Assembly (NCBI RefSeq): GCF_011752935.1
Contig: NZ_VWWO01000001.1
Location: forward strand, 3,038,001 to 3,102,000
DNA: 64,000 nt
From: Chitinophaga sp. Cy-1792
GTDB lineage: Bacteria > Bacteroidota > Bacteroidia > Chitinophagales > Chitinophagaceae
Reading direction: 5' to 3'
Shown: positions 50,581 to 59,768 of the stretch, in pieces
Position numbering within the stretch: position 1 is the first letter of the stretch
Layout of the letters: each line of letters begins with the position of its first letter
Notes under the pieces: model-generated
The model's input: the letters and a program-made list of their open reading frames with translations, nothing else
What the model was told of the DNA's origin: nothing
Databases searched by the model: none
Program-made: the position numbers and the translations under genes

Positions 50581-52362
50581 ATGACAACATTTGAATCACT
50601 GGGCTTAAAAGAGTCCATTTTAAAGGGAATTACAGACTTGGGCTTTGTTGCTCCAACCCCTATTCAGGAAAAAGCAATTCCCGTTTTATTGAGTGGTGAC
50701 CGCGACTTCGTGGGTCTTGCCCAGACGGGCACTGGTAAAACGGCAGCATTTGGCCTGCCGCTGCTTCAGCAAATTGATGTAAACCTGCACAAACCTCAGG
50801 GTCTGGTATTATGCCCTACCCGTGAGCTCTGTCTTCAGATCACCAACGATCTGAAAAACTTCAGCAAACACCTGGGCGATGTTAGCATCGTAGCTGTTTA
50901 TGGTGGTTCCAGCATTGTTCAACAACTGCGCGAACTGAAAAGGGGCGTTCATATCGTAGTAGCGACCCCGGGCCGTTTACTCGATATCATCGACCGTGGT
51001 GCCATCAACTTCGATAATGTACGCTATGCTGTACTGGATGAAGCTGATGAAATGCTGAACATGGGATTCCAGGAAGATATCAACAGTATCCTCTCCAACA
51101 CCCCTGAAGAAAAAACTACCTGGTTGTTCTCCGCTACCATGCCACAGGAAGTGCGTCGTATCGCACAGAAGTACATGGAAGATCCATTTGAACTGACCGT
51201 AGGTAATAAAAACAGCGGTAACGCTAATATCGAACACGAATACTACGTGGTACGCCCACGTGAAAAATATGCAGCCCTGAAACGCCTGGTTGACTACAAC
51301 CCGGATATCTTCGGTATCGTTTTCACCCGTACCAAGATCGAATCTCAGGAAATTGCAGAATCACTGATCAAAGATGGTTACAATGCAGATGCACTCCACG
51401 GCGACCTTACCCAGCAACAGCGTGACAAGGTGATGAAACGCTTCCGTGAAAGAGCCCTGCAGGTACTGGTAGCTACCGACGTTGCTGCCCGTGGTATCGA
51501 CGTTGACAACGTTACGCACGTTATCAACTACGAACTGCCTGACGACGTGGAAAACTACACTCACCGTTCCGGCCGTACCGCCAGAGCTGGTAAATCCGGT
51601 ACTTCCATCGCTATCATCAGCAGCCGTGATATCGGTAAAATCCGTCAGATCGAAAGAGTAATCGGTAAGAAATTCACCAAAGGTGATGTTCCTGATGGGT
51701 TCGCAGTTTGCGAAAAACAACTCTTCGGACTCGTTCACAGAGTACATAACGTAGTGGTAAATGAAGAACAGATCGAGCCATACCTGGAGCGTATCAACGA
51801 AGAATTTGCCAATATGACCAAAGAAGAACTCATCAAACGTTTCGCTTCTCTGGAATTCAATCAGTTCCTGGAATACTACCAGGATGCAGCTGACCTGAAC
51901 GTGAAAGAAGAAAAACGTACGTTCGGTGAAGATCGTGGCGGACGTCGTGATAACAGTAAGTTCACCCGTCTGTTCATCAACCTGGGTTCTGTAGACGATT
52001 TCAACCGTGGTGATATGCTGCGTTATCTCTGCGATAACACCGGCGTTCGCGGTAACAAAATCGGTCGTATCGACCTGAAAGGTGTTTATTCCTTCTTCGA
52101 AGTAGAAAATGATGTGGTTGATAAAGTAACCCAGAGCTTCAAGAAAGTGGAATACAATGGCCGTTCTGTAAGGATCGAAATGTCGCAGGATGGTGATAAG
52201 CGCCGTGGTGGCGGCGGTGGCGGTGGTCGCAGAGAAGAAGGCGGCCCTCGTAAACGCTGGAACAACGACGGTGAAAGCCGTGGTGGTGAAAGCCGTGGTA
52301 AAAGAGAATTCTCCGGTGGCGGTGGAAGACCTCCGTTCAAACGTAAATTCTCCAAAGACTAA
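50581..52362 (+). CDS. DEAD-box RNA helicase with DbpA-type RNA-binding domain
   Basis: This 593-residue helicase has all core motifs: Q motif (FVAPTPIQEKAI), AQTGTGKT, PTRELCLQ, TPGRLLD, the DEAD box itself (LDEADEML), SAT, and the second RecA domain with ATDVAARGIDV and HRSGRTARAG. Residues about 470-550 form a DbpA-type RRM (FTRLFINLGSVDDFNRGDMLRYLCDNTGV). The tail is Gly/Arg-rich (RGG-like) and ends in basic residues. It belongs to the DeaD/CsdA-type group acting on structured mRNA or rRNA, often in the cold. The leader hairpins fit self-control. Confidence 0.93.
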   Translation: MTTFESLGLKESILKGITDLGFVAPTPIQEKAIPVLLSGDRDFVGLAQTGTGKTAAFGLPLLQQIDVNLHKPQGLVLCPTRELCLQITNDLKNFSKHLGDVSIVAVYGGSSIVQQLRELKRGVHIVVATPGRLLDIIDRGAINFDNVRYAVLDEADEMLNMGFQEDINSILSNTPEEKTTWLFSATMPQEVRRIAQKYMEDPFELTVGNKNSGNANIEHEYYVVRPREKYAALKRLVDYNPDIFGIVFTRTKIESQEIAESLIKDGYNADALHGDLTQQQRDKVMKRFRERALQVLVATDVAARGIDVDNVTHVINYELPDDVENYTHRSGRTARAGKSGTSIAIISSRDIGKIRQIERVIGKKFTKGDVPDGFAVCEKQLFGLVHRVHNVVVNEEQIEPYLERINEEFANMTKEELIKRFASLEFNQFLEYYQDAADLNVKEEKRTFGEDRGGRRDNSKFTRLFINLGSVDDFNRGDMLRYLCDNTGVRGNKIGRIDLKGVYSFFEVENDVVDKVTQSFKKVEYNGRSVRIEMSQDGDKRRGGGGGGGRREEGGPRKRWNNDGESRGGESRGKREFSGGGGRPPFKRKFSKD

Positions 52363-52385
52363 GCAATACCTGAAACAGTATAGGA

Positions 52386-52420
52386 AAGGGTCTCTCTACT
52401 AAACAGAGAGACCCTTTTTT
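52386..52420 (+). terminator. Terminator of the helicase gene
   Basis: AAGGGTCTCTCT pairs perfectly with AGAGAGACCCTT and is followed by TTTT. Confidence 0.88.
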
Positions 52421-52523
52421 CGTTTTAACAGATGTCCTGCCGGCGGCTGCTACTGGCTGCAAATCTGTTTTCATATAGCCACTCCCGTGAGATAGCAGTA
52501 GATATCTGATCAACAGAATTTTA

Positions 52524-52556
52524 TTTGTCAATTTCCCAAAAATTAAACTATCTTGG
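52524..52556 (+). promoter_or_regulatory. Promoter of glgB
   Basis: TTTG (52524-52527), a 21-base spacer and TATCTTGG (52549-52556) form a near-consensus promoter. It rules out a TTG at 52557 as the start and supports the ATG at 52584. Confidence 0.6.
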
Positions 52557-52583
52557 TTGATACCACATTCAACCAGCAGTCTT

Positions 52584-54530
52584 ATGACCGGAGATTCCTA
52601 TAACGTAGAACAGGCCGTTATCCCCTTTTCCCTTTTTACATCCGCAGACATTGCATTATTTCAGGCTGGTTCACATTACCGGCTGTACGAAAAGTTTGGT
52701 GCCCGACCCGCTACCTGCGACGGTATGCAGGGAACTTATTTTGCCGTATGGGCACCTGATGCTGCCTATGTATCCGTAACCGGAGATTTTAATGAGTGGG
52801 ACAGATACAGTCATACCCTTTTACCACGCTGGGACAGCTCCGGCATATGGGAAGGCTTTATCCCCGATATCGGTAATGGCAACCTCTATAAATATTTCAT
52901 ACGCTCCAATAGTGGTGAAGAACTGTTTAAGGGAGACCCCTACGCCACCATGTGGGAAGTAAGGCCCAAAACAGCTTCTGTTGTTCATTCACTGGATTAT
53001 CAATGGAAAGATAAATCCTGGATGGAAGAACGAAAAAAACATAACTCGCTCAAACGACCTTTTAGTGTATATGAACTGCATCTGGGTTCCTGGCGCAAAC
53101 CAGATCCTCTGAATGAAGAAAAATTTTATTCCTACCCGGAGATTACCCGTATGCTGGTACCCTATGTAAAGGAAATGGGCTTCACGCATGTGGAATTCAT
53201 GCCGGTAATGGAACATCCTTTCGATGGTTCCTGGGGATATCAGCTGACAGGTTATTACGCACCTACTTCCCGCTATGGTACACCACAGCAGTTTATGGAA
53301 ATGGTAGATACACTGCACCAGGCAGGCATTGGTGTGATCCTGGACTGGGTACCCTCACACTTTCCTTACGATGCCCACGGTCTGTTCCGTTTCGATGGCT
53401 CGCATACCTATGAATATGCGGATATGCGTAAAGGATATCATCCGGACTGGAACAGTTATATTTTTAACTATGCCAGAAGTGAAGTGCGCTCTTTCCTGTT
53501 GAGCAATGCCGTTTACTGGCTCGACAAATACCATGCAGATGGTCTGCGGGTAGACGCTGTTGCCTCAATGATTCACCTGGATTATAGCAGGGAGCGTGGT
53601 GGCTGGGAGCCTAACGAGCATGGCGGTAATGAAAACCTGGAAGCTATCAGCTTTGTAAAAAAACTGAACGAAACGGTATATGCCCTGTTTCCGGATGTAC
53701 AGACCATTGCTGAGGAATCGACTTCTTTCTATGGTGTTTCCCGACCTACCTTCCTCGGTGGATTAGGTTTTGGTATGAAGTGGATGATGGGATGGATGAA
53801 CGATACCCTGGATTATTTCAAAAAAGACCCGGTATACAGGAAGTGGTACCAGAATGACCTTACCTTCAGTCTGGTATATGCCTTCAGCGAAAACTTCATG
53901 CTGCCGCTCAGTCATGATGAGGTAGTACATGGAAAATCTCCTATGTTATACAAGATGCCGGGAGATGACTGGCAGAAATTTGCCAACCTGCGTTTGATGT
54001 ACAGTTATATGTTTACGCACCCGGGTACGAAATTATTATTTATGGGAGATGAATTTGGTCAGACGTCCGAATGGAGTTATAAAACCGAGCTGGACTGGCA
54101 TCTGCTGAAATTCAGGCCCCATGAAGGATTGAAGGCCTATGTAAAAGCATTGAATCACTTATATACCAGTTCCACTGCCTTGTATGAGCAGCAATTTGAT
54201 GGTGCAACATTTGAATGGATCACCGTGAATGATTATGATAATTGTGTGCTGGTATATATAAGAAAAGGCGTGAAGCCGGATGATATGTTGATGGTGGCGT
54301 TGAATATGACGCCGGTGCCGAGGGAGAATTATCTTATTGGCGTGCCTGTTCCCGGCAACTGGAACGAAGTACTTAACAGTGACGCTGCTGCCTATTATGG
54401 CAGTAATGTGGTGAATACCGGCACAGTGGAAGCAACAAAGCAGACTTATAATGGTAAGGAATATACCATTAGTTTAAGACTTCCGCCGCTGGGTGCAGCG
54501 ATACTTCGTTATTCGGCGCCTGGCAGATAA
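52584..54530 (+). CDS. glgB: 1,4-alpha-glucan branching enzyme GlgB
   Basis: This 648-residue GH13 enzyme makes alpha-1,6 branches in glycogen. It has an N-terminal CBM48 domain (about 45-140: GTYFAVWAPDAAYVSVTGDFNEW), the TIM-barrel with GLRVDAVASM (Asp324, nucleophile) and TIAEESTSF (Glu377, acid/base), and LPLSHDEVVHGK as the transition-state region. A C-terminal beta domain completes it. The length is typical of the shorter GlgB type. It stands alone with its own promoter and terminator. Confidence 0.95.
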   Translation: MTGDSYNVEQAVIPFSLFTSADIALFQAGSHYRLYEKFGARPATCDGMQGTYFAVWAPDAAYVSVTGDFNEWDRYSHTLLPRWDSSGIWEGFIPDIGNGNLYKYFIRSNSGEELFKGDPYATMWEVRPKTASVVHSLDYQWKDKSWMEERKKHNSLKRPFSVYELHLGSWRKPDPLNEEKFYSYPEITRMLVPYVKEMGFTHVEFMPVMEHPFDGSWGYQLTGYYAPTSRYGTPQQFMEMVDTLHQAGIGVILDWVPSHFPYDAHGLFRFDGSHTYEYADMRKGYHPDWNSYIFNYARSEVRSFLLSNAVYWLDKYHADGLRVDAVASMIHLDYSRERGGWEPNEHGGNENLEAISFVKKLNETVYALFPDVQTIAEESTSFYGVSRPTFLGGLGFGMKWMMGWMNDTLDYFKKDPVYRKWYQNDLTFSLVYAFSENFMLPLSHDEVVHGKSPMLYKMPGDDWQKFANLRLMYSYMFTHPGTKLLFMGDEFGQTSEWSYKTELDWHLLKFRPHEGLKAYVKALNHLYTSSTALYEQQFDGATFEWITVNDYDNCVLVYIRKGVKPDDMLMVALNMTPVPRENYLIGVPVPGNWNEVLNSDAAAYYGSNVVNTGTVEATKQTYNGKEYTISLRLPPLGAAILRYSAPGR

Positions 54531-54557
54531 TAAACTGATCGTTTTTGGAGTTATATA

Positions 54558-54592
54558 ATGGCTTACCTTACCCAGGTGAGCCATTTTTTTTG
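54558..54592 (+). terminator. Terminator of glgB
   Basis: ATGGCTTACC pairs with GGTGAGCCAT (one mismatch-like G-T pair) and is followed by TTTTTTTT. Confidence 0.85.
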
Positions 54593-54763
54593 CCGTTTTA
54601 AACCCTGAGGAATTTTAACAATCTATTTAAGCGGGCCGAAAATTGCGGTGATCAGAAAGAGAGTGCCCCCAAAGGTAGACAGACAGGCCAGTTGTCAACT
54701 AATCAGAATTTTTCAACCAAGTTTTTGCATCCATAATTTTTATTGATTTAAAACCATTTATTT

Positions 54764-55666
54764 ATGAAGAACTATCTCCGTAAAGCCGGGTTAGTATTTG
54801 CAGTGCTTGTTACAGCAGGAGCCATATTTTTCACAGCATGTAACAAGGATAACTCCACTTCTAGCCAGCCCCAGCCCACTGCTAATCAGCAGAAAGTAAA
54901 TCTCTTCCTTTCGGACGATCCTGGTTATTTTGACAAGGTAAATCTGGATATCCGCAAAGTGGAAGTGCTGGTAGACACCTGCGGAAATCTTGGTAACGAA
55001 AGCTGGAACGATCGCGATCGTTGCGGCTGGGATAATGACCTTGGCAAAAAAACAGACAGTTGCCAGGTTTGGGATTCGCTGGCCATTCATCCAGGTGTTT
55101 ACGACCTGTTGACCCTGCGTAACGGTACAGATACCCTGCTTGCCGGAGGTAATGTTCACAAAGGTACTATGGAACGTATCCGCATCACTATCGGTAGTAA
55201 CAATTCATTGGTTAAAAACGGTGTTACCTATCCTGTAACTTCCCTTACAGGCCAGAGCAAGATCATCATCCGTGTAAGACATACCGAATGGGATCAGCTC
55301 AGCAGCAGTAACCTTCAGTTATGGCTGGATTTTGACGTACAACGTTCTATTATCAAAACCAGAGATGGTAAATTTATTCTGAGTCCGTTCATTAACGTAT
55401 TCACTATCCTGAAAATGGGCAGTCTGTCAGGTCGCGTTACCCCGATGGATGCTTACCCTGTTATCTCCGTATACGATAACAACAACGACACCCTTTATGC
55501 ACTGCCATGGAATGATGGTTCTTTCAAAGTGCGCGGATTGAAACCAGGCAACTGGAATGTATTCATCAATGCGTCTGCACCTTACAAGGATACCACTATC
55601 ACAAACGTGAGCGTGGGTAAAGGCCAGGATACCCCACTGGGCCAGATCAAACTTAGCAAACAGTAA
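54764..55666 (+). CDS. DUF4382 lipoprotein
   Basis: This 300-residue protein has a lipobox at FFTACNK (Cys near 26). The DUF4382 domain follows (about 42-215), starting KVNLFLSDDPGYFDKVNLDIRKVEV and containing GVYDLLTLRNG and WLDFDVQRSI. After it comes a carboxypeptidase-regulatory-like beta module (about 225-298: GSLSGRVTPMDAYPVISVYDNNNDTLYALPWNDGSFKVRGLKPGNWNVFI). A Cys-rich insert (about 73-100) is unusual. It is probably a surface or periplasmic lipoprotein with a binding or structural role. It is monocistronic with a terminator. Confidence 0.82.
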   Translation: MKNYLRKAGLVFAVLVTAGAIFFTACNKDNSTSSQPQPTANQQKVNLFLSDDPGYFDKVNLDIRKVEVLVDTCGNLGNESWNDRDRCGWDNDLGKKTDSCQVWDSLAIHPGVYDLLTLRNGTDTLLAGGNVHKGTMERIRITIGSNNSLVKNGVTYPVTSLTGQSKIIIRVRHTEWDQLSSSNLQLWLDFDVQRSIIKTRDGKFILSPFINVFTILKMGSLSGRVTPMDAYPVISVYDNNNDTLYALPWNDGSFKVRGLKPGNWNVFINASAPYKDTTITNVSVGKGQDTPLGQIKLSKQ

Positions 55667-55681
55667 CGCAACATTTATCAA

Positions 55682-55716
55682 AAAAGCCTCTCCCCATAAC
55701 CGGGAGAGGCTTTTTT
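55682..55716 (+). terminator. Terminator of the DUF4382 gene
   Basis: AAAAGCCTCTCCC pairs perfectly with GGGAGAGGCTTTT and is followed by T residues. Confidence 0.88.
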
Positions 55717-55759
55717 GTTAATATATATATCTTTTCTTTAACTTGTGAAAAACTATTTT

Positions 55760-56377
55760 ATGCGTCGGTTATTATTTGTTTGCACGCTGCTATGTCTGGC
55801 TACCGGAGCTTTTGCCCAGCAATTGGTTTATAAGGTTCCCAAGCATAACCAGAAAGATGAGAAGGGAAGGAAGCAGGGATTATGGATGGAAGAAGTGGGA
55901 GAGATCAGGGGAGAGCCCGGATTTACCTGGGAAGGGGTCTATAAAAATGACAGAAAGGAAGGAAAATGGACCAAAAGTACCCATGGCGGCATTCTGCTGG
56001 CGGAGGAAACCTATAAAAACAATGCATTGAATGGTTATTGCAAATATTTCTATCCTGATGGGAAAAGAAGTGCGGAAGGAATGATTGTATCATCGGAAAT
56101 TCCCGGGCAGAAGGATACGATTTTTGTTGTAGACCTGGATACTGGTGCCGAGAAGCCAATGGAAATAGTGCGGGAAGGTAATCCGGTACGACAGGGCCTC
56201 TGGAAGGTTTATGATGAAGATTCCGGTAAGATGACCAAGCAGTATTATAGTTTAGGAGAGGAGATCTCAGCGGCGGAAGCGGGCGATAATGATTCTATTC
56301 CTGCAGCTGTAACGCCGAAGGCGCCGGTGTCGCATTTGCCACATGAAGATGCTGTTAACGGCAAGAAAAAGCACTAA
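55760..56377 (+). CDS. Secreted MORN/YwqK-like repeat protein
   Basis: This 205-residue protein has a signal peptide (about 1-20, ending AFAQ). The mature part contains three or more MORN-like units: KGRKQGLWMEEVGEIRGE, WEGVYKNDRKEGKWTKST and LAEETYKNNALNGYCKYFYPDGKRSAEG. A charged tail follows. Bacteroidota proteins of this type are annotated YwqK-like antitoxins or MORN proteins, but export argues against an antitoxin role here. I chose the ATG at 55760 over a GTG at 55745 because it gives a typical signal peptide. Confidence 0.7.
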   Translation: MRRLLFVCTLLCLATGAFAQQLVYKVPKHNQKDEKGRKQGLWMEEVGEIRGEPGFTWEGVYKNDRKEGKWTKSTHGGILLAEETYKNNALNGYCKYFYPDGKRSAEGMIVSSEIPGQKDTIFVVDLDTGAEKPMEIVREGNPVRQGLWKVYDEDSGKMTKQYYSLGEEISAAEAGDNDSIPAAVTPKAPVSHLPHEDAVNGKKKH

Positions 56378-56397
56378 ACAGAAAATGAACAACCTAT

Positions 56398-56440
56398 AAG
56401 CTAAAATGAACAAAAAGATTTGTCCATTTCAGCTTTTTTT
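56398..56440 (+). terminator. Terminator of the MORN-like gene
   Basis: AAGCTAAAATGAACAAA pairs with TTTGTCCATTTCAGCTT with two internal mismatches and is followed by TTTTT. Confidence 0.65.
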
Positions 56441-56540
56441 GTTGTACTTTCAATTTATCCGGGTATTAAGCTATATCAACCTATTGAAATACAGTTGTTT
56501 TTTGTATTTCCTGATTCCATTATCCTATTAAATTGTTTGT

Positions 56541-56696
56541 ATGAAAAGCCTGATTTTACACCACGCGAAGCGTCACGCAGAAATGAATCAATATGAGTTT
56601 AGTGTAGACAAAATTGAATTGATGTTTAGAGCAGTCTTTATTTTCCTGATCTTTTGTGCATTAATGTCTATTTGTTTCCTATCTATATATTATTAA
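56541..56696 (+). CDS. Small single-span membrane protein
   Basis: This 51-residue frame starts MKSLILHHAKRHAEMNQYEF and ends in a hydrophobic helix (AVFIFLIFCALMSICFLSIYY, about 31-51). It is thus a basic, His-rich head with a C-terminal membrane anchor. A terminator at 56744 supports a real transcript. No family is recognised. Confidence 0.45.
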   Translation: MKSLILHHAKRHAEMNQYEFSVDKIELMFRAVFIFLIFCALMSICFLSIYY

Positions 56697-56743
56697 CACT
56701 ATTGGGATGCTAATCCTGATGGCTGGCAAAGTATTTCGCCGGT

Positions 56744-56775
56744 AAACTCTCCTGAAAAGGGGAGTTTGTTTTTTT
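56744..56775 (+). terminator. Terminator after the small membrane gene
   Basis: AAACTCTCC pairs with GGGGAGTTT (one G-T pair), followed by GTTTTTTT. Confidence 0.75.
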
Positions 56776-56897
56776 ATGGATGTTTCGAATGATAAGATAA
56801 ACCTATAACGCAAAGCAGTATAGTATTTGCCTGGATGTGGCTGTATGCAAAATTGATTTTTTCTTTGTAATCCAGTGTGGACGCTGGTTTGGGAGGT

Positions 56898-56940
56898 ATG
56901 AACAAAATGAACAGCAGGTAATGCTGTTCATTTTGTTCAT
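56898..56940. repeat. Perfect palindrome with 19-base arms
   Basis: ATGAACAAAATGAACAGCA (56898-56916) pairs perfectly with 56922-56940 around GGTAA. No T run follows on either strand, so it is not a classical terminator. Its AAAATGAACA core also occurs twice near 56380-56410. Confidence 0.65.
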
Positions 56941-57125
56941 TATGGCCGTTTTCCGGCAATGAATTTTGAAGTGTCTAAATGACGCTTTAATTTTGAATCT
57001 CTAAAGTTGGCATAGGTTAGGACAAAGGGCATTAGATATCTATCTATTGTGCCTGCTTTTTAAAAAACCTTTTGCTCCTTCACGATCAAAATCTCTCGAA
57101 AGAACTACTATAAAAATTGCTATTA

Positions 57126-59519
57126 TCAGGGTCTGATAATAATATTTTCAAATCCCTTATCGGTAAAGAACTCCGTCACATTAGCCATAGTACTCAGTTC
57201 CGGCTGGATTACCTTTCCATCTGCGAGGATAGTTCCGGCAGCAAATGGCAGTCCGTGTACCCGGATACGGTAACGGTTATAGGAGGTCTGGTAGTTTACG
57301 AAATACTTTTTCTTCAGGAAGAACTGTGTTGGGTCGGACAGCTGTTTAAATCGGATGATATTGTATTGTCCGTTTTTATAGCCGTAATGATCACCTGCAT
57401 CTTCATAAAGCGTGCTCTTCGTCACTTCTTCGCCGTAATAGATATCGAGGATCATTTCTTCCGGCTGATGCTGGCTGGTATACTGCATCAGCGGGTAAGA
57501 AGAGATTACGCTGCCGGCTTTTGCGAACAGAGGCATTTCTTCCAGCGGCGTAGGCACGGTTACATGTTGTCCGCCGGTATACAACTGGTCGTTCCAGTAG
57601 GAATACCATTTTCCTTTTGGTAGATAAACATCCTTTTCCTGCATGTTGGCCTCATTCACAAAACTGATCAGCAGGCTGTCGCCGAACATAAACTCATGTG
57701 AGCAGTTCCATGTATCAGGCTCATCCTGTGCAACAAAAGCCAGTGGCCTGATCATAGGCGTGCCATTTTGTGCGTACTGCCAGAATGTGGTATAGAAATA
57801 TGGCAGCAGCTGATATCTCAGGCTGATGAATTTTTTAGTAACGGCTTCATATTTTTCACCGAAGCTCCATGGCTCCTGGTTGAAGCCTGTTTCGTTGCTG
57901 GCACTGTGGGTACGCATCAACGGGTGGAAAGTAGCCAGCTGTATCCAGCGGGTATACAATTCGCCATCAGGTTCCCCGATGAAGCCGCCGATATCACTAC
58001 CAGTGAAAGACAATCCGGAAACTGCCAGTCGCTGACACTGAACAGCAGCCAGCCATAGATGTTCCCAGCTGGAAACATTGTCGCCGGTCCATACGGATGA
58101 CCAGCGCTGTGCACCTGCATAGGCGGAGCGGGTAATCACGAACGGACGGTTGGGCATCAGGTATTTTTTTAATCCTGCTGCGGTAGATTTACTCATCAGG
58201 TGCCCGTAGATGTTATGTGCTTTTCTGTGGCTGACTTCTTCTCCATCATAATCATGGCGTACATCTTCGGGGAAGCTGCCCATTTCAAATACGGCAGGTT
58301 CGTTCATATCGTTCCATACGCCACGGACGCCAGTTTCAGCCAGGCCCTTGAATAAGCTGGCCCACCAGTCGCGGACTTCAGGGTTGGTGAAGTCGGGGAA
58401 CACACATTTGCCAGGCCATACGTCTCCTTCCATGAGTGCGCCATCGGCGCGTTTACAGAAGTAGTTGTTTTTAAGACCTTCCAGATAGATATTATATTCC
58501 GGATCTACTTTTATGCCCGGGTCTATGATGACTACCACTTTAAAACCTTGTGACTCCAGATCGGCGATCATTTTAGCCGGATCGGGGAAGTACTCGTTGT
58601 TCCAGGTAAAGCAGCGGAAGCCGTCCATGTAGTCGATATCCAGGTAGATTACGTCGCAGGGGATCTGGCGTTGACGGAATTCGGCAGCGATTTCCCGGAC
58701 GCGTTTTTCCGGGTAGTACGACCAGCGGCATTGATGATAGCCCAATGCCCACATTGGCGGGAGTTCCGGCGTGCCGGTAATGCGGGTATATGCTTCTGCC
58801 ACTTCCATCAGTTCAGGCCCGTAGATGAAATAGTAGTTCATCTCACCGCCCCTGGCCCAGAAGCTGCAAACGTTATCTCTTTCTTTTCCGAAGTCGAAAA
58901 TGGTACGGAAGGTATTATCGAAGAAAATACCGTAGCCGATATTGTTGTGCAGCCCGTAATAGAATGGGATATTGCGGTAAAGCGGGTCCGTATCCTTCTG
59001 GTAGCCATAGGCATCGGTGCCGTAATTTTCCAGTCGCTTGCCGCGAAGGTTGAGGTCAGTAGGCTTATCGCCGAGGCCGTAGAATACTTCACCTTCCGGG
59101 ATGAGCTTACTGCAGTAAACGATTTTGCCGCCTTTCTGGAGATAGTGCTGCCAGTGAAAGCCCATTTCGTCCTGGTTGATCACTTTTCCATCCAGGTCGG
59201 TGATGGTAATGCGCAGGTTATCTCTGGCAATCAATACCTTGATACAGTTGGTATATATTTCGAAGTTTTCGTCAAACTCACGGATGCCAAAAGCGATAGG
59301 GGATTCTTCCAGTGTGTCGCTGGTAGCGTAGGAGAAATCCCGTTGAAAGGTGCCATCTGAAGCGTACCGGAAGCGGATGATCTTATCGGAGATAACCCGT
59401 ATTTCGAGAATGGTTTCAGAAGTATAAAAAGAAAAATAGTTACCTTCTTTTTTCCAGGACCTGACCGCGTCCGGGTAATGTTTTTCAGAATATTTGCTGG
59501 ATGAGGTTTCGACTTGCAT
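57126..59519 (-). CDS. GH31 alpha-glucosidase
   Basis: This 797-residue glycoside hydrolase family 31 enzyme releases alpha-linked glucose or xylose. The N-terminal beta domain (about 20-240) includes FYGLGDKPTDLNLRG. The barrel carries the nucleophile Asp404 in GVWNDMNEPAVF and the acid/base Asp480 in VWTGDNVSSWEHL, with FTGSDIGGF after it. C-terminal beta domains follow (PMIRPLAF, YLPKGKWYSYW). There is no obvious signal peptide, so it probably acts inside the cell. The position of glgB nearby hints at a role in alpha-glucan turnover. Confidence 0.94.
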   Translation of the reverse strand: MQVETSSSKYSEKHYPDAVRSWKKEGNYFSFYTSETILEIRVISDKIIRFRYASDGTFQRDFSYATSDTLEESPIAFGIREFDENFEIYTNCIKVLIARDNLRITITDLDGKVINQDEMGFHWQHYLQKGGKIVYCSKLIPEGEVFYGLGDKPTDLNLRGKRLENYGTDAYGYQKDTDPLYRNIPFYYGLHNNIGYGIFFDNTFRTIFDFGKERDNVCSFWARGGEMNYYFIYGPELMEVAEAYTRITGTPELPPMWALGYHQCRWSYYPEKRVREIAAEFRQRQIPCDVIYLDIDYMDGFRCFTWNNEYFPDPAKMIADLESQGFKVVVIIDPGIKVDPEYNIYLEGLKNNYFCKRADGALMEGDVWPGKCVFPDFTNPEVRDWWASLFKGLAETGVRGVWNDMNEPAVFEMGSFPEDVRHDYDGEEVSHRKAHNIYGHLMSKSTAAGLKKYLMPNRPFVITRSAYAGAQRWSSVWTGDNVSSWEHLWLAAVQCQRLAVSGLSFTGSDIGGFIGEPDGELYTRWIQLATFHPLMRTHSASNETGFNQEPWSFGEKYEAVTKKFISLRYQLLPYFYTTFWQYAQNGTPMIRPLAFVAQDEPDTWNCSHEFMFGDSLLISFVNEANMQEKDVYLPKGKWYSYWNDQLYTGGQHVTVPTPLEEMPLFAKAGSVISSYPLMQYTSQHQPEEMILDIYYGEEVTKSTLYEDAGDHYGYKNGQYNIIRFKQLSDPTQFFLKKKYFVNYQTSYNRYRIRVHGLPFAAGTILADGKVIQPELSTMANVTEFFTDKGFENIIIRP

Positions 59520-59768
59520 AAACTCTAATTCAATATGTTGGATTTCCCGGGCTTAAATTACACAAAAAAAATTGTGGTTTACGGCTTTGCGTTTAGAATG
59601 TATATTCCGGCGTTTACGATAAAAAATATTCAATTGACAAAAAAGACACAAAAAAGTATAAATATCTTATTAACTTCAGAGCAATAAATGTACTTTTTGC
59701 TTTAACCTATTCCAGCGGTGCGCCTTTCCAGGAGCACCTTTTTGATTAGCAGCAGGCCCGTCTCTTTC
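59520..59768. other. Intergenic region with a plus-strand hairpin
   Basis: No gene is visible. A hairpin GGTGC-CCT/AGG-GCACC at 59717-59738 followed by TTTTT is oriented for the plus strand although no plus-strand gene precedes it. Confidence 0.4.

Larger units (their letters stand above)
56378..57125. other. Mostly non-coding region with a small membrane gene and a perfect palindrome
   Basis: These 748 bases contain a hairpin terminator for the MORN-like gene (56398-56440), a 51-residue open frame (56541-56696), a terminator after it (56744-56775), and a perfect palindrome (56898-56940). The remaining 185 bases before the GH31 gene show nothing recognisable. Confidence 0.6.

Noticed and set aside
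56774..56959. 61-codon minus-strand frame over the palindrome
   Set aside because: Most of it is the palindrome itself and it has no recognisable motif.
58671..59360. 229-codon plus-strand frame inside the GH31 gene
   Set aside because: It is antisense to a well-supported enzyme gene.
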